Positions 15,216 through 28,571 are shown, counted from the stretch's first letter. The stretch: 64,000 bases of DNA from Brevipalpus yothersi (GCA_003956705.1 QZCP01000335.1:1-64000); one strand, 5' to 3'. Program-made: numbers and translations. The notes: generated by a model not told the origin, from the letters alone.

Positions 15216-15928
15216 TTAAGATTTGATCTGCCCTCGATAAGATGGTTCCAGTGATTTGCTTTCAATTCCATCACTACGAAGAGGATCTTGGGGCGTAGTC
15301 ACATAGAGTAGAACTTCCGATTTATCGACATCAGAATTTTCAATATTATCGCCAACTTGAATTTTTCGCTGAGCCTGTGTGAAAACCATCTCAGAATTGT
15401 CCAACGAAAGGGCTCGATTGAGAGCAGTAACCGATCTTCGACAATTATTGATAATCTCTTTGATATAAACATCACCGGCAACAGGGAATTCCAAGCTATA
15501 ATATGAGGATTATTGAATTGACATTCGTCTGACTTCAATGTGGTTTATCGGATAAATATATCATCTTTTTGATTGGTCAAAATCTAACCTTGCTCGAATT
15601 TTCCTTCTCAAAGGTATACCTGATTTTTCATCAGATATCTTGTGAGTCTGAGAATTTCGATGATTTTCACCAGCATTCTCAACCATTTTGAGATTCAAAT
15701 TTGGGTCTAACTTTTCATTTGGTATGTTTCCTGCCTTTTTCAAGATATTTTCACAAAAACCACGAGATGGTCGAGAATTTTTGATATTTCCAGCATTTGA
15801 GATCGAACAAGCTAACCAAAACATATAAAAATTCAGCTGAAAATAATGGCAAAAATTTACTCATACTACTCACAATTGATGAAAAGGAGGAGAAAAACAA
15901 ATGAAAAGATTTTCCCAATTGGTAGCAT
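15216..15928 (-). CDS. predicted secreted protein of 185 residues, three exons, family not recognised
   Basis: Exons on the minus strand are 15,928-15,874, 15,811-15,589 and 15,495-15,216 (stop TAA). The introns are 62 and 93 bp, with donors GTGAGT and GTTAGA and acceptors GGTTAG and TTATAG. The split codons fit (phase 1, then phase 2), which supports the model. The product starts MLPIGKIF and has a hydrophobic core at about 8-17, a probable signal peptide ending near residues 19-25. The mature part is hydrophilic and Asn/Lys-rich to about 82, then has a basic RRKIR (87-91) that could be a processing site, followed by a more ordered region with Cys111-Arg-Arg. Cysteines are at 20, 38 and 111. 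No known domain was recognised. It lies on the same strand as teashirt, 5.9 kb beyond exon 2, so it may be nested in a teashirt intron. An alternative is an incomplete gene whose later exons I missed. Confidence 0.68.
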
Positions 15929-17219
15929 TCTCAGGTAGACACTCTAATCGAAAACTGATTAACTGAATTAATACTTGATGAATATCTCGCTTACAGCTGC
16001 AAAGATTTGACGTTTGACGAGAAAAGATCTGCATGCTAATATGTTCAAATAAGCATCTGTAAAAATGATATAAATTACATATGATGACGATCATTTCAAT
16101 TCCAGTCAGACAAAAAAAGAGGGAAATCCAGCAATTACGCTTATTCCAACCAGGTATACTCATCAAGCAGATGTGATTTTGATATTCTTTTTGCTGTACC
16201 CCTCCGAAATGAAGTCTTCATTTGAAACAGATCAATCGAGATCAATTATGCAATCCCTTGATTAATCACTCATGTAACAGTATGGTGGACCTTAAATTGT
16301 CACGATAGTTAGTCTCAGATAGAAGAAAGAACAAAAAATTTTTTCCGGTAAAAAAAGCGAATGCTCAACATTATCAGGAACTCATTTCCAAGATTGACAA
16401 CAACATTGACGAGTAGCTTCGACATGTGAAAAGTAAGAATAAAAATTTGAAACCTGTAGCTTTTCAAATCGACCGAAAGAAGAAGAAGAAGAAAAGAAAA
16501 CTATCTGAAATCTGAATGTGATTTGATTTGCACCACCATTCAAATCTGTAGCAAAAGTTAATCCTGGGTAACTATTGATCAGTGTGTGTTGTGTTCTCCT
16601 GATTTCCAACATCATCATGGCTGTAGGGAAAAAAGGAGGTAAGAATTGATGACCGATTTAAAGCTTTAAAAATGTCAATACTACTATTATACATTGGGAA
16701 TCCAGACATACACACACACACACATACATACTTTTCTGGAATCATGAAGGGAGATTGAAAAAAAAACTGAAAAGGTATGTATAGTCATCAATCGTCTATC
16801 AAGATTGAGGAATGTTTTCTAAACTCTTTGCGCAAAGAGAGATAGATTCCTTTTTTTTCTTCTCTCTCTCTCTCTCTTTCTCATACTTTTATGTGTGTAT
16901 GTGTGTCCCTGAACATGTTCATCAATCATGGCCATCATGCAGCACGAATCTGATAGAAAAGAGAGAGAGAGAGAGAGAAAGAGAACCCATTGGTGAGCTC
17001 AGTAACACCCATTTGACGTTGTGATTCCCTGGTATATATATATAAATGTGTGTACTTTTGAATAAATATACGCGCCTTAATATGTGTGCCCAGTTCGAGA
17101 AAGAAAGAGAAATGTTCTGAAGGTGGATGCATATATAAAGCATGTAAATACCACACTAATGATCATGGAAAAAGATTGAATGGAGAAGAAAAATTTTGTT
17201 CTCTCTCTCGATTCGTCGC

Positions 17220-17223
<4 letters not shown>

Positions 17224-17264
<41 letters not shown>
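17224..17264. repeat. (GA)n microsatellite
   Basis: Perfect GA tract of about 41 bp. Confidence 0.94.
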
Positions 17265-17268
<4 letters not shown>

Positions 17269-17902
17269 TATCCAAAAATTTCGGCACCTATTTTAGATCA
17301 TGATTGAAGGGAGAGAGATTTTCGCGCCAATAAGCGAAAGTATAGCACTAATGTGTTGAAGGAAAAGGTAATACATTTGGCACGTACGAGGAATACACTT
17401 TTCTGTGGGCAAAAGGGGAACACATGCAAAATCTTTCTACTCTCCACATTGGGCAACTAGGGGTGTAGGGTATATGTATCATGCGATGAAAACAGTGGAC
17501 ATACTGTCTTCAATCATTATGTCTAATGCTGCTACTGGAAATAATAAATGCTTCTTATAGTGTGAAAAAGAGCAACAAGCAAGTAAGTAAGGAAGAGTAG
17601 AGAAGCTTCCATACTTAAATCGCTTTTGACGCTTACACAGAAGCATATCGAATGAGGCCACTTTTTGTGTGTCCAATATACTCTGTATATGTGTATGTGT
17701 AAAAGTTGCAACTGATCCTAGAAGAAAATATGGCCTCAAAAGTTAAGGAGAGAGAAGAAAAGAATACGAATAAGAGAGAGAGAGAAAAGTGATTCCAGGT
17801 AAGATTAATGAGTTAAGCTTTGGACTTAAAGAATACATATGACTAAATGTTCCTCCATCACCATCGGTCACTCTTCATCGGTTTTCTTTTATCGTTCTTA
17901 CT

Positions 17903-17942
<40 letters not shown>
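17903..17942. repeat. (CT)n microsatellite
   Basis: CT tract with one TTT interruption. Confidence 0.92.
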
Positions 17943-17943
<1 letters not shown>

Positions 17944-18408
17944 TTGTGGGTTCATTTCTCGTTATTCTGGGTAACTTCTTTCTCGCTCTCTCTTTTGCTG
18001 GGATGTATGAATGTCACTCCCAACCCAGAAGAACTCATAAATTTGTCTATACTTTTAGCCTCAAGGCTCAACTGGACAGACACACTGACCGCCCTCTCTG
18101 GACACATATTCTTCCATCACCAATACTACCGGTCAGTGTTCTCATTGGAAGAGGGACAAAAAGTGACCACAGTGTGATTGAGGCATGTGTGTGTGTGTGT
18201 GTATGTGTGTAGCTCACTGGGTTCGTGATGTGACAAAACACATACGTATACGGATGATAGAAAGAAGAGAAAGGAGAGAATGAAGAAGAGAAATGACCGT
18301 ATTGTACACATGGGACGCTTACTGGGGGGCTGGACCAGTGAGAAATACAAGAGATCCACTAATGACAGGAGAGAGAGAGTTAAGAAAAAGGTGAGCATCC
18401 CAGGTTAA

Positions 18409-18411
<3 letters not shown>

Positions 18412-18451
<40 letters not shown>
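18412..18451. repeat. (GA)n microsatellite
   Basis: GA tract of about 40 bp; another imperfect one follows at about 18,575-18,611. Confidence 0.93.
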
Positions 18452-18454
<3 letters not shown>

Positions 18455-18574
18455 TGTGGTCAACTCGCAACATGTAGAGCAGGCAATTCTCATTCGTCTT
18501 TGCATGACTTTTGACAGGACCAGAAAAGAAAAGTTCCACAGAATGATGACTTTTTGACTCTCAGTTAGAGGAAC

Positions 18575-18611
<37 letters not shown>

Positions 18612-18712
18612 TACGGAGAGAAAGAAAGAAAGAAGGAGCTATCTGAGATTGAAAGGTTTGAAAGTTTGGCTTTAAATCAATGTATATGTTGGTTAATGGC
18701 TGGTTACTTTTA

Positions 18713-18753
<41 letters not shown>

Positions 18754-19673
18754 CTCTTTCTGGACATGACATTTATTTGGCCATGTTAGTGTTGGGTCGA
18801 TGATTCGTTTTGCACCCCGAAAGAAGAAGTAGTAGAGAAGTAGTGGACATGGTATATCAGCTTATCGATGATTGAGGTTGGCAGAGCAACATGTGGTCAA
18901 AGAGAGAGAGAGAGAGAGAGATGCACGAGTTTGCTTCGTTCACATGAATACATGTAATGATTACTCAATGAGAATTAAGGGAAGAGAGAGAGAGAGAATC
19001 TTGAACACTTATCAATCATGTTCAAATTAGAAGGTCGAAATTTTTATTCATCTAATATGAATTGACATATTGCGAAATTGTTTCTTTCTCTCATTCTTAC
19101 GTAATAGTGCATAATATTATCACCATTTTGCCTATTAAAAAGGATTTCTCTCCACTAATTTATTCAATCATTCATCTGAAGAATTTGACTGATCATAGCT
19201 TCGGAGCTCAATTGATTCAATCATTAACATCATCTCCATTTAATACTATTAAAATGCCTCCTCTTTTCTTGAAGATGCTCACTTCTATCCTGCATCTGGT
19301 AAAGAAATCATAAAAAAGAAAAAATTCATCAATTTTTATCATTCCTATTGGCCATAAAATGTATCATAAGAATACCTGAGTAAAGGTGTTCGTTTATTAC
19401 ACACATTAAATGAAAAAATGAAAAAATTATCCGCCTCAAGTGTTCATTTCATTCTACACAACGTGTATATTCATATCTTGGCATATATCGTGTTCATTAG
19501 GTGTTAGAATTTGTACAACTTTGATTCACAACAGGAATGATTGGAAATACGAGAATAGAAGACGATGATCATCATTATTATCATCATTTTAAAGTATGAA
19601 GAAGAGAGAGAAAGAGAAAGATGGATTGAGAAAGAAGATCAAGTCAAAAATGATGGGAAAAGCATGTTCTTCA

Positions 19674-19678
<5 letters not shown>

Positions 19679-19710
<32 letters not shown>
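19679..19710. repeat. (CT)n microsatellite
   Basis: Perfect CT tract of about 32 bp. Confidence 0.92.
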
Positions 19711-19713
<3 letters not shown>

Positions 19714-21858
19714 TAACAGCTCATCATCGATGCTGATTATTCAAATCTGATGTTTTGATGTAAATTGAAATTGACTATAGCCTAGAGCTCTATGAGTGAG
19801 CCACCTGAAATCGGGGCGAATGAATGTTAGGTGAGAATATTCATATTTAAGGTCATATCAAGTTGATGGAATACAAGACAGATATTTTCTCCACCGGAGT
19901 TTGTATATATGTATACTGCACTTATCCACACCTCAGAATTGCCGCTCTTTTGATTTTGAAAGCTATATAGCTTCTGAGAGGCTACTCGAAGAAAGTTTTC
20001 ATCTTCTCAAGAAGAGAGATCACTCTCACACTATGCACCGAGTATACATGAATGAGAATATCATCTGGAGAAGATGATGAAGGAGAAAAAGAGAGAGAGA
20101 AGGAAGATGAAGAGAAAGAGGAATCATGTTGGGATCACCGAGATTTGGGCAGTGAGATGAGAAGGAGGAGTGATGAGGAGAAAGAAAGAGAGAGGATGCA
20201 ATCAGTTTTATGCATATGAAAACGTCTGATCATGATGGACAAGGTGTATTAAACACTGGGTGATCATCAGCTAGCTTTGCAAGTGTACTGATATGTGATA
20301 GTGGAAGAGATCAGAAATCAATTAAACAATGATTCAAATGAATAGATTGATGGACAGTAGTGGTGGTATGAGAGGGAAGAGATTGCAGAAATGATGGAAA
20401 GAATGATGGAGATAATTTTACATCATCAGTATGGATAACGAAGGTGAGGGGCTCAAAGGATGTAAATTGAATCAAATATTGCGTAAGTATTGCAAGTTGA
20501 GCAGAAAAAATTTATGGAAAAGAATCAGCTGAACATCGGGCTCAAGGCGGATATGTATTGCTTTCCATCATGTTCGGAGTGGAATTTGATAATACAGAAT
20601 TGTAGATACGGTGTGAGTGTATATATATAAATATATGAAATCAATCAAATTGATTGGAGAGAGTGAAAATGATTGAATACTGTGACAGGTAAATTTTTTT
20701 TCAATATATGTGTGTGTGTGTGTACATGTATGATAGAAAGTTGAAATGATGATGATTCAAAGATGGATAGCTACTAGGTGGTGGATGGATGGAGGAGTTG
20801 AAATGAAAATGTAGTATGATGAAGAAGAGGAGGTGGCGGTGGTAGGGGAGATAGATTGGAAAAAGTATCATGGGGAAGGAAGAGAGAGAGAGAGAGAGAG
20901 AGTCCATCAGAATGAGGAATGAATAAAAAAAAGATATCTGATCGGCTATTGAGAAGGATTGAATTGAATGATGATGGATGATTGAATGGAATATATATAC
21001 ACCGTCAGTAATCTTACAGATGCATGGGTTACAGTAAGGCAGTCCAACAATATATAGTAATATCAGCAAACTGAAAGTACACACACTAAAGTGGGTGGAT
21101 GAGTATGAGTGGGCATTGTAGATTGGTTAGCCTGAGGCCAGTCTGAACGAAAAAACCCGCATACAGAGAGAGAGAGAGAAAGACCTTTGTTTACCAATGG
21201 CTCATGAGGGATTGATCGATGTCACTGATCACTGATTTGGGCTTCACTTGGTGGACACATGCACACATACACACATACCAAATGGATGGATTGATGGTCA
21301 TCTTTTTTCACTCACTAGTCATGTTACAATCGTATACATCGTGTGTGCCTGTATAATTGTCTCTCCAGCTATACCTATCTTTTCTCCTGAGAGAAACTTT
21401 AAAAGTAGAATTCATGTGGACTATGGGCTATGATTGAGCGAAAAAGTGATCTGTATGAATGTTTGTGTGTATGTGTGTGAAAGTTACCGGTCAGTCAGAG
21501 CCACACTATACTGGGCTCTGGTCAGTGGGTGGTGATAATGGTGTGTGTTCAACTGACGAGCCAAGAGAAAAAAAGGCCCGAAATGAGAAATGAGTGACCT
21601 GAGAGGAATAGAGAGAGCAATTCTGGGCCCAATCGGTGGTACATGATTCATGACTTGATTCTTTTAAACTGCACAAGTCAAAGTCAAAGTCATCCCACAA
21701 GTGAACAGTAATCAATTGGCTTCTGATGTGAGCAGAATAATGCAAATTTTTCAGCTTACACACACATCTCTCTGCATGTGGAGATGTGTGTGTATATTTG
21801 AAGATGATAATAAATTAAAAAAAATTCTGCAAAACAAAAAATGGACATTCCAACTTAC

Positions 21859-24330
21859 ATTTTAATATTTGGCGAGTTTGCTCTGCTCCACGTCCAAGCC
21901 AAACATCTTGACCACGAACTAATTTTCGCGGTAAATTCATACTGTTTTTGGCCAAAACCGATGAGCTCATCGGCTCCTTGGTGGTACTGTTGCTTGTTGG
22001 TGTTGTTGTTGAATTGCTGGGATGATTGCTTGATGTGGCCGATGAGGAGCCGTTTGAGGATGATACGTGATGCGGATGCTGAGATGATCCACTACCACTG
22101 GACAGGCCATGATGATGATGGGAATGATGATGAGAAGAAGAAGAGTGATGATGACTGGATAGATGAGCAGCAGCAGCAGTGGTTGAGGAAGATGAAGGTG
22201 GTGATGTTACTTGAGCACTTCGTCCGGCAAGGGATGCTGCGGCTGAGGTGGCATTGGAAAAATTGGCCATCAATGCCGATGAACCGGACATATGATGGGA
22301 TGATGAATTGGGTGATGCGGAGGAAGAGGTGGATGAAGATGATGAGTGGGCTGGTGATGGCAATACGGCCGCTTGTTGCATACCGGCCATACCGCATCTT
22401 GGTGATGCTTTCATGTGTTCCGTCATCTCTTGTAGACTTCGAAAAGAATCTTTACACCATACACATGTGAACACATCACGATTCTGTTCCGAACTACGAT
22501 TCATCCATTGTGTTTGCCATGGATTTTGTCGACCATGATTATTGTGATGCTGGTGATGTGTGGATGATGATGAAGAGTGATGATGACTTCGTCCACCACT
22601 GACACCGGTCACGTTTGTGAGTGGTGAACAATTTGACAGTGGTGATGATCTAGATTTTGATGACGATGTTGTCGATGTAGAGGAAGTGTGGTGTTTATTG
22701 GAAGATGATTTTCCATGGGATGATGATCCGGGATGACCAAGTGATCCGGATGGTGATGATGAACTCATCGAGGAACCTGCTATCAATCGGCTTGATAATA
22801 AATTTAAATGTGACATTGTTTTATCTAAATTTGAGTGTCGATTTGATTGGCCTAGTATACCGGTTCCGGGAGTAGTTGGAATCCATCGATTTGAGGAAGA
22901 TGCTGATAGTGGCTGAAAAGGATTGACTTTATGTTTATTGTGTGAAGAACGAGATGTAGATGATGAAGAACGATTCGTTAAGCTTAACGGTTCTTCGGAT
23001 GCTAGCGATAGATGAGGACCATTTTTTGATAATAACGGTCCTAATGGTGATCCCATCATCGGATCATCTTCATCTTCATCTTCTGATCTTTTTACAACAC
23101 TTAAATCTAGTGGACTATCATCTTTGGTACGACGTTTACGTGCCAATGGAATTGTGGGAGTATCATCATCATCGTCACCGGATAGATCATCTTCTTCATC
23201 TTCATCGTCCGCATCATTTGATATCACATTTTTACCACATGATTTAACACTAAAATCTAGTGGAATTGTTGTTGGGGTTGTCATTGGTGGTGTCGAAACA
23301 CTTGGCCTCACATTTTTCCCACTACGATCGCGTATTCTACGAGCTCCACTGATTCCACTTCCGCTTCCGGCACCGCCACCCAATGAGGCGACCACAGATT
23401 CCAGAGATGCCAGTGCAGTTGATGCTGATAGTGGTGCCGATGATGGTGGACAAATATTGTCAACAATATCTCCTCCCAGTGATGAGGCGGGTGATAGTGG
23501 TGAGGTGAGCGAAGTGGGTGGCAGTGGTGGTGTCGGTGTGGATGTTGATGTGGATGATTTTCTCAGTGAGATCGAAGGTGGTATCAAAGAGGATGCATTC
23601 AGTGTTATGGAAGTTTTCTTGGCCAATTCTGATAATGTTGGCGGTGGATGAACTGGTGGCGATACGGATGCTTGATATGAGATGGACACTGGAGAAGTGG
23701 ATGGGGATGAGGATGGAGATGATTTGAGGTGTCGGTGATGGTGTGATGATGATGTGAAAAGTGTTTTGAGCGAAGATATACTACTATTATTACTATTATT
23801 ATTATTATTGTCTGATTTTTTTCGCTTTGAATTTCTTATACTGCTTATTATATCGGATGAGTTTTGTTGTAAAGTTGATGAAGATGTTGTTTTCGCTGAA
23901 GTGATCGGTGTTGTTGCTGCTATGGTACACTTTTCAATTGCTGGCATCAATGTGGATGGAGAAGATTGGGGTGGAGATGATGGTGGGGAAGAGGATAATG
24001 GTATCGATAGTGGTTGTGATGGTGGTGGTGGTTCCTGTATTGATATTGGTGGTTGCGGTGCTGGTGGTGGGGATTGTGGTGCCGATAGTGGCGGTGGTGG
24101 TGATACTGATGATGATATTGTTGTTGTTACTGTATTTATCGGCGGTATTGGTGATTGTGATGGGGAGGAAGGAGCGGAAGAAGAAGAATCAGAGGCCACA
24201 GAGGAAGGTGATGCTCCAGTTTGGCCTGCCAAAGTGGGAGGTACACAGGAGGATGGAGAAGTGGGTGATGAGGAAGAAGTAGTCCCAGAGGCTGTGGTGG
24301 TAGAGGTGGTGGTGGTTGTGGATGGAGCAC
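21859..24330 (-). CDS. tsh: teashirt/tiptop zinc-finger factor, large second coding exon (gene continues off window)
   Basis: Exon of 2,472 bp encoding residues 14-837 of a transcriptional regulator that in arthropods patterns the trunk and appendages. It acts with Homothorax, Wnt signalling and the CtBP co-repressor. Visible along the protein: a Ser/Thr/Pro-rich N-terminus; PLDFS at 370-374; an acidic run at about 386-403; a basic ARKRRTK (410-416), possibly nuclear targeting; PLDLS at 420-424, the CtBP-binding consensus; Ser/His-rich stretches; NPWQTQW at 616; zinc finger 1 with C636, C639, H652 and a final C659 (teashirt-type spacing); then the conserved linker beginning LPRKLVRGQDVWLG at 813. 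The acceptor is ...TTACTAG before 24,330. The donor is GTAAGT at 21,858, after the first base of the first Cys codon of zinc finger 2. A TTG at 24,232 is not the start. One teashirt/tiptop gene is usual outside Drosophila, so tsh and tio cannot be separated here. Confidence 0.93.
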
Positions 24331-25216
24331 CTAGTAATAGTATTTGGAAGAGAGAGAAATAATAGGAGAAAAAGAGAGAATGAATAAAAGAATGAGCAAC
24401 CAGGGTTATTTTCGATTGATGGCAGAATGAAGGGTTTGGCCCAATGGATGATGAGGCTATTGGATGATGATCGGGATGAAAAATACGAGTAAAGGAAAGA
24501 GAAAGAGAAAGATGAAGAAAGAGAAAGAGAAAGAGAGAGAGAAAGAGAGAGAAAGAGAAAAGAAAATGAGACAGAAAGAGAAATTTATTTCATCCCTGGA
24601 GCCGAAAAAGAATCGCCGATGAACGTTTTCCACTGATGATGATGCCTTTTCTCTCTTCTCTAGAATATATACACACATACACACACATATACAGTTCAGT
24701 TCAGCAATAACACAGCAGCAGCATGGAATCATGCTTTCATTCTCTTCTCTCTCTTCTCTCCGGATATTCGCTTGACACAAGCCCATCAATCACTCACTTG
24801 CTCAATGATCATCATCATAATGAACATGAAAAATTGACTGAAATAGCTGCCTTGCCTGCCTCTAGCTTTTGCTCTTTCTCTATGTATGTGTGTATATATA
24901 TAAAGTTCGCTATTCCGATTGATAAATGTGATCTGTCTCATGAGATGCTGAGGGAGGCAAATTAAGGTGCATGGAGAAAGAGAGAGAGAATAGTTTTCAT
25001 GATACAAGGGAGAGAAAGAGAAGATAAAATATGACAATGGATGATGATCATCAGCACGATGGCAGGAATGGGGATCATAGAGAGAGAAAGTGGATGAAAT
25101 GATGATGACTGTTGCCTTCACTTTAAATGCGTTGGCTTTGATGGGTCCAGAGTGGGTGAAAAGCGTGTATCAAGAGAAAGAGAGAAAGAAAGAGGGAATA
25201 AGATGAGGCTTGGAAA

Positions 25217-25262
25217 GACGTGGAAAGAGAGAGAAAGAGAGAGAAAGAGAGAGAAAGAGAAG
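25217..25262. repeat. short tandem array of GAGAGAGAAA units
   Basis: A roughly ten-base purine unit repeats about four times, unlike the plain dinucleotide tracts nearby. Confidence 0.8.
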
Positions 25263-25452
25263 GTAGTGAAAATGTTTTCAAGCAAATAGGATTGATGATC
25301 AATAATTAGAGAAGAAGATAATTTATATAAATCATGTAAGCTTCAATTATTTTAGCTAAAAAATATCTCTTCCACACAATCATTTTTCAACGAATATTCC
25401 AATCATTAGGGTGGCTCATTTTCGCGCCAATTGCTCTTTTCTCTTTTCTTCT

Positions 25453-25513
25453 ACTCTCTCTTTCTCTCTTCTCTTCTCTTCTTTCTTCACAGAAAAGAGA
25501 GAGAGAGAGAGAG

Positions 25514-25544
<31 letters not shown>

Positions 25545-25550
25545 GAGAGT
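25453..25550. repeat. CT-rich then GA/GAAA-rich inverted tract
   Basis: A pyrimidine-rich arm (TCTC/TTCTC) is followed, after a short CACAG spacer, by a GA tract and a (GAAA)n run, so the two halves can pair. Confidence 0.8.
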
Positions 25551-25754
25551 AAGAGTGATCTGATACAATATTATCTATCATCATCCTAGCAACTGTCATC
25601 GGCATACACATACAGAGAGAGAGAATCCATCTCCTCAGTATACGAGGCTTGATGAGTATAGTGAAGAAGTGAAAATACAAAAAAGAGATTTTCAGAGATG
25701 ATGGCAGTTATATATTATCATCATCATGATACAATAATAATTTTTATCGCTTTT

Positions 25755-25791
<37 letters not shown>

Positions 25792-28571
25792 CCACTGCCA
25801 TCTGTGAACTTTGGATTTTATCATCATCTTCATGAATGATGTGTCGATGATAAGAAGATGATGATGGCGATGATGATGAAATATGTTTTTTCCACAGATT
25901 TTTGGATAGTGTGTCAGAGAGCAAGAGAGAGAGGAAAAGAAAAGTGGAACACAAAATATTACTACTGTTAGGAATATCATTGAACAGGAAAGAGAGGGAG
26001 AGAGAATGAGAGATGCTAAGTGAATATCGTTCATCAATTGTAAAACATTGAGTTTATCTGTGGACACCAAAAAAAAGAACACACAAAGAGAAACTAGAGA
26101 GAGAGAGAATGAAGCGTGTCAACATCTAGTGTGAACATTTCAACTGGATAAACTCAAATTGATGATCATGTCAACCGGGCGTTTACATTGAATATCGGCT
26201 CATGATATGTGTGTATATATATATTTGTGTGTGTGTGCCTCTGTGTTTTCACTGATCTAGTTGGACTCTGGAACGTATATATATAGTCATTCTATTTCTC
26301 TGTAACTATTTTTCATTGCCCAAAAGCATTCAGGGATGCATAATGGACCAATCGTGAGAACGGAAACAAGCGAATTGTTACCCGAAAAATTTTGATGAAT
26401 ATATATTGTATGTGCGTTACTGAAAGAGTGTGGAGAGATGAAATGAGAAAATCGCTTGTATAACAATCTGGAGTATATATATATATTTCCTAGTTGATAT
26501 ACAATATTAGGGGGAAGATGGAAGAGAGAGAGAGAGAGAGTAAAGATGATGGGCTTTCTCTCTCTCATCCTTGTGTCCACTGTGTAATAGAGTCCATCCA
26601 GTTGATGTGAACAACATCCTCTTCAACCGGAAAAGGAATACAAAAATTTTTCGCTTCCAATAATACGTCATGAATCATCATCAAGCATGAATGAGCAAGT
26701 TGATAGTGATATTATGCATATAATTCGTTTCCTTTTTCGCCACTCTTTTATCTGAAAAATTCTTTTTTCATTATCACTCTATTCACACATAAAATTGATG
26801 ATGATTCTCTTTCGGAAAGCTCATCATGATTCACATGTGATATGGCTCAAAGTCAAAAGCTTTTCTCTCTCTCTCTCTTCCTCAGTTCATACTTTTCCGA
26901 TGAAAACTTGGAGAAAAATTCAAAACAACTTGACATATTACCCTTGTCTTACTGTGTTGAAGAGAATTACCAAAGGTTGTGAAAAGTGGCGAAAATTGGA
27001 TCAAGAGAGTGGATTCTGATTGATGTAGATAGATCAAAGCATCTTCTGGAGAGAAGTGAAAAAGTGGTGAAAATTCTCCAAAAAACTCAAGCCAATTACT
27101 GTTCTCAAAATTTTAACGATACACGAAATCAGTATCAATCCATATACTGGTGTCAAAAAGGATCATATTCATTGTGGAATGAAATTTATCATGATAAAAA
27201 TTCAGTCAAACATCTCTCTCTCTCTCTTTCACGCCGGTTGACAAGGCATCACACACATTCTACTTTATTTCAACATCTATCTCACAATGCGCATGTGGGG
27301 ATGGATGCTGGAGAAAAAAGAGAGAGGAACAACGATGATGAAATCGCATCAATGCTATCATCAGCTGATTCTGGAGAGCAAGTGACTCTCTCTCTCTCTT
27401 TCTCTCTTTCTTTCTCGGGCAAAAGAAGAAGAGAGAAGCCAAACATTGAAAGTAGAGTGTGTAAAGCGAGCAAAAACTGGCGGGAAAAACATTTTCAGCA
27501 ATAGTAGCAACAGTTTATCAATAGAGTATATCAAGTAAGTACAGTTAAGTGAATTCTGTGACCAGTTACACGCAACAAAGCATTTCTATCTGATGCTTGT
27601 GTATCGGTGTGTGTGTATATCTGTGTTCCCGATGCTCGTATAGATAGTAACAAGGTTGGAAAATCATCATCTTTTGGAGTGGAAAAAAGAAGAAAAAAAT
27701 TTCAAACGTTTCACTCTAACGTGTCAATCATCCAGGTGCTTAGTTGAACACACAGAAAATATACTTGAAATCAAGAATGACAAAATCTTCAGCATCTTGG
27801 AAACTTCTTTTTTTTCGGCTCTTTTCTCACTAACTCTCTCAAACAAGTTTCTCAGGTATACATATCATCTGATTGACTTCTCAGATTATCCAGAATACAT
27901 AGATTACGCATGATATGTTCCGTTAATAGAAATCGAAAAAATTTTCTTTTCAAGTACACCTTATTCAATAAACACTGGAAGATTTTGGTGTGCTTACTGC
28001 GGTTGAATGATAATCATCTTAGTGACAAATCTGCTTACTCTAATGATGAGGAAGCATCGATCTGGATCTTTTTTGGTTAGCAAAGAGAGAGAGAGAAAAA
28101 AAGTAAACACACATAAATATCAGACTTTGAATCATGATTGCAGTGATCTGACTTGAATCAAATGAGTTATTCATCCTTACTTTGCATCCAATCAAAAATA
28201 TCGTTCTCACAGCATTCGATAAACTGATGGGAAATGATTTAATTCAGCCAACTAATTGCTAATATTATATATAAATATGTGTGTGTGAGAGAATAGAGAT
28301 AGGCCATGTGAAAAAGATTCATGATCAGCATTTGTTTAGGCCTTGAAAATTGTTGAGCGATTGAAAAGGAATGGTTTTTGGAAGAAGAGAGAGAGAAAGC
28401 AAAAGCGTCAATTACGGGAAAAAAACGTTTTGGTAAAAATTTTTACATGGAACATGGAAGGATTGTTTCATGAGTGATGATCTAAAGCTCAGTCAAATAG
28501 GCGGACGAAACGAAATGAAAGAAATAAAATGATGACAGAAGATCGAATGATGAATGATATTCTGTCTCTCA

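Larger units (their letters stand above)
15929..21858 (-). other. non-coding region 3' of teashirt exon 2, probably intron 2
   Basis: Begins with the GTAAGT donor of teashirt exon 2. No continuation of zinc finger 2 (a Trp-Cys pair in the expected spacing after an acceptor) was found here by eye. The sequence contains GA/CT tracts near 17.2, 17.9, 18.4, 18.7 and 19.7 kb, plus AT-rich unique DNA. A splice-like patch near 16.4-16.64 kb is treated as a finding, not a gene. Confidence 0.55.

Noticed and set aside
16618..16640. Plus-strand MAVGKKG, reminiscent of the start of ribosomal protein S3a
   Set aside because: Only seven residues, the S3a continuation is absent and no following exon was found.
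24230..24232. TTG as the start of the large teashirt exon
   Set aside because: The frame is open further upstream to an acceptor at 24,331, and the phase-matched MPRRKQ exon supplies the real ATG.
21841..24362. Several plus-strand frames of 76-209 codons
   Set aside because: Antisense shadows of the teashirt exon, whose Ser/Thr/Pro codon bias leaves the other strand open.
26986..27504. Plus-strand frame of 172 codons
   Set aside because: Begins at GTG, includes a CT tract, and has no signal, domain or splice support. The first 75 codons look less repetitive, so a homology search would settle it.
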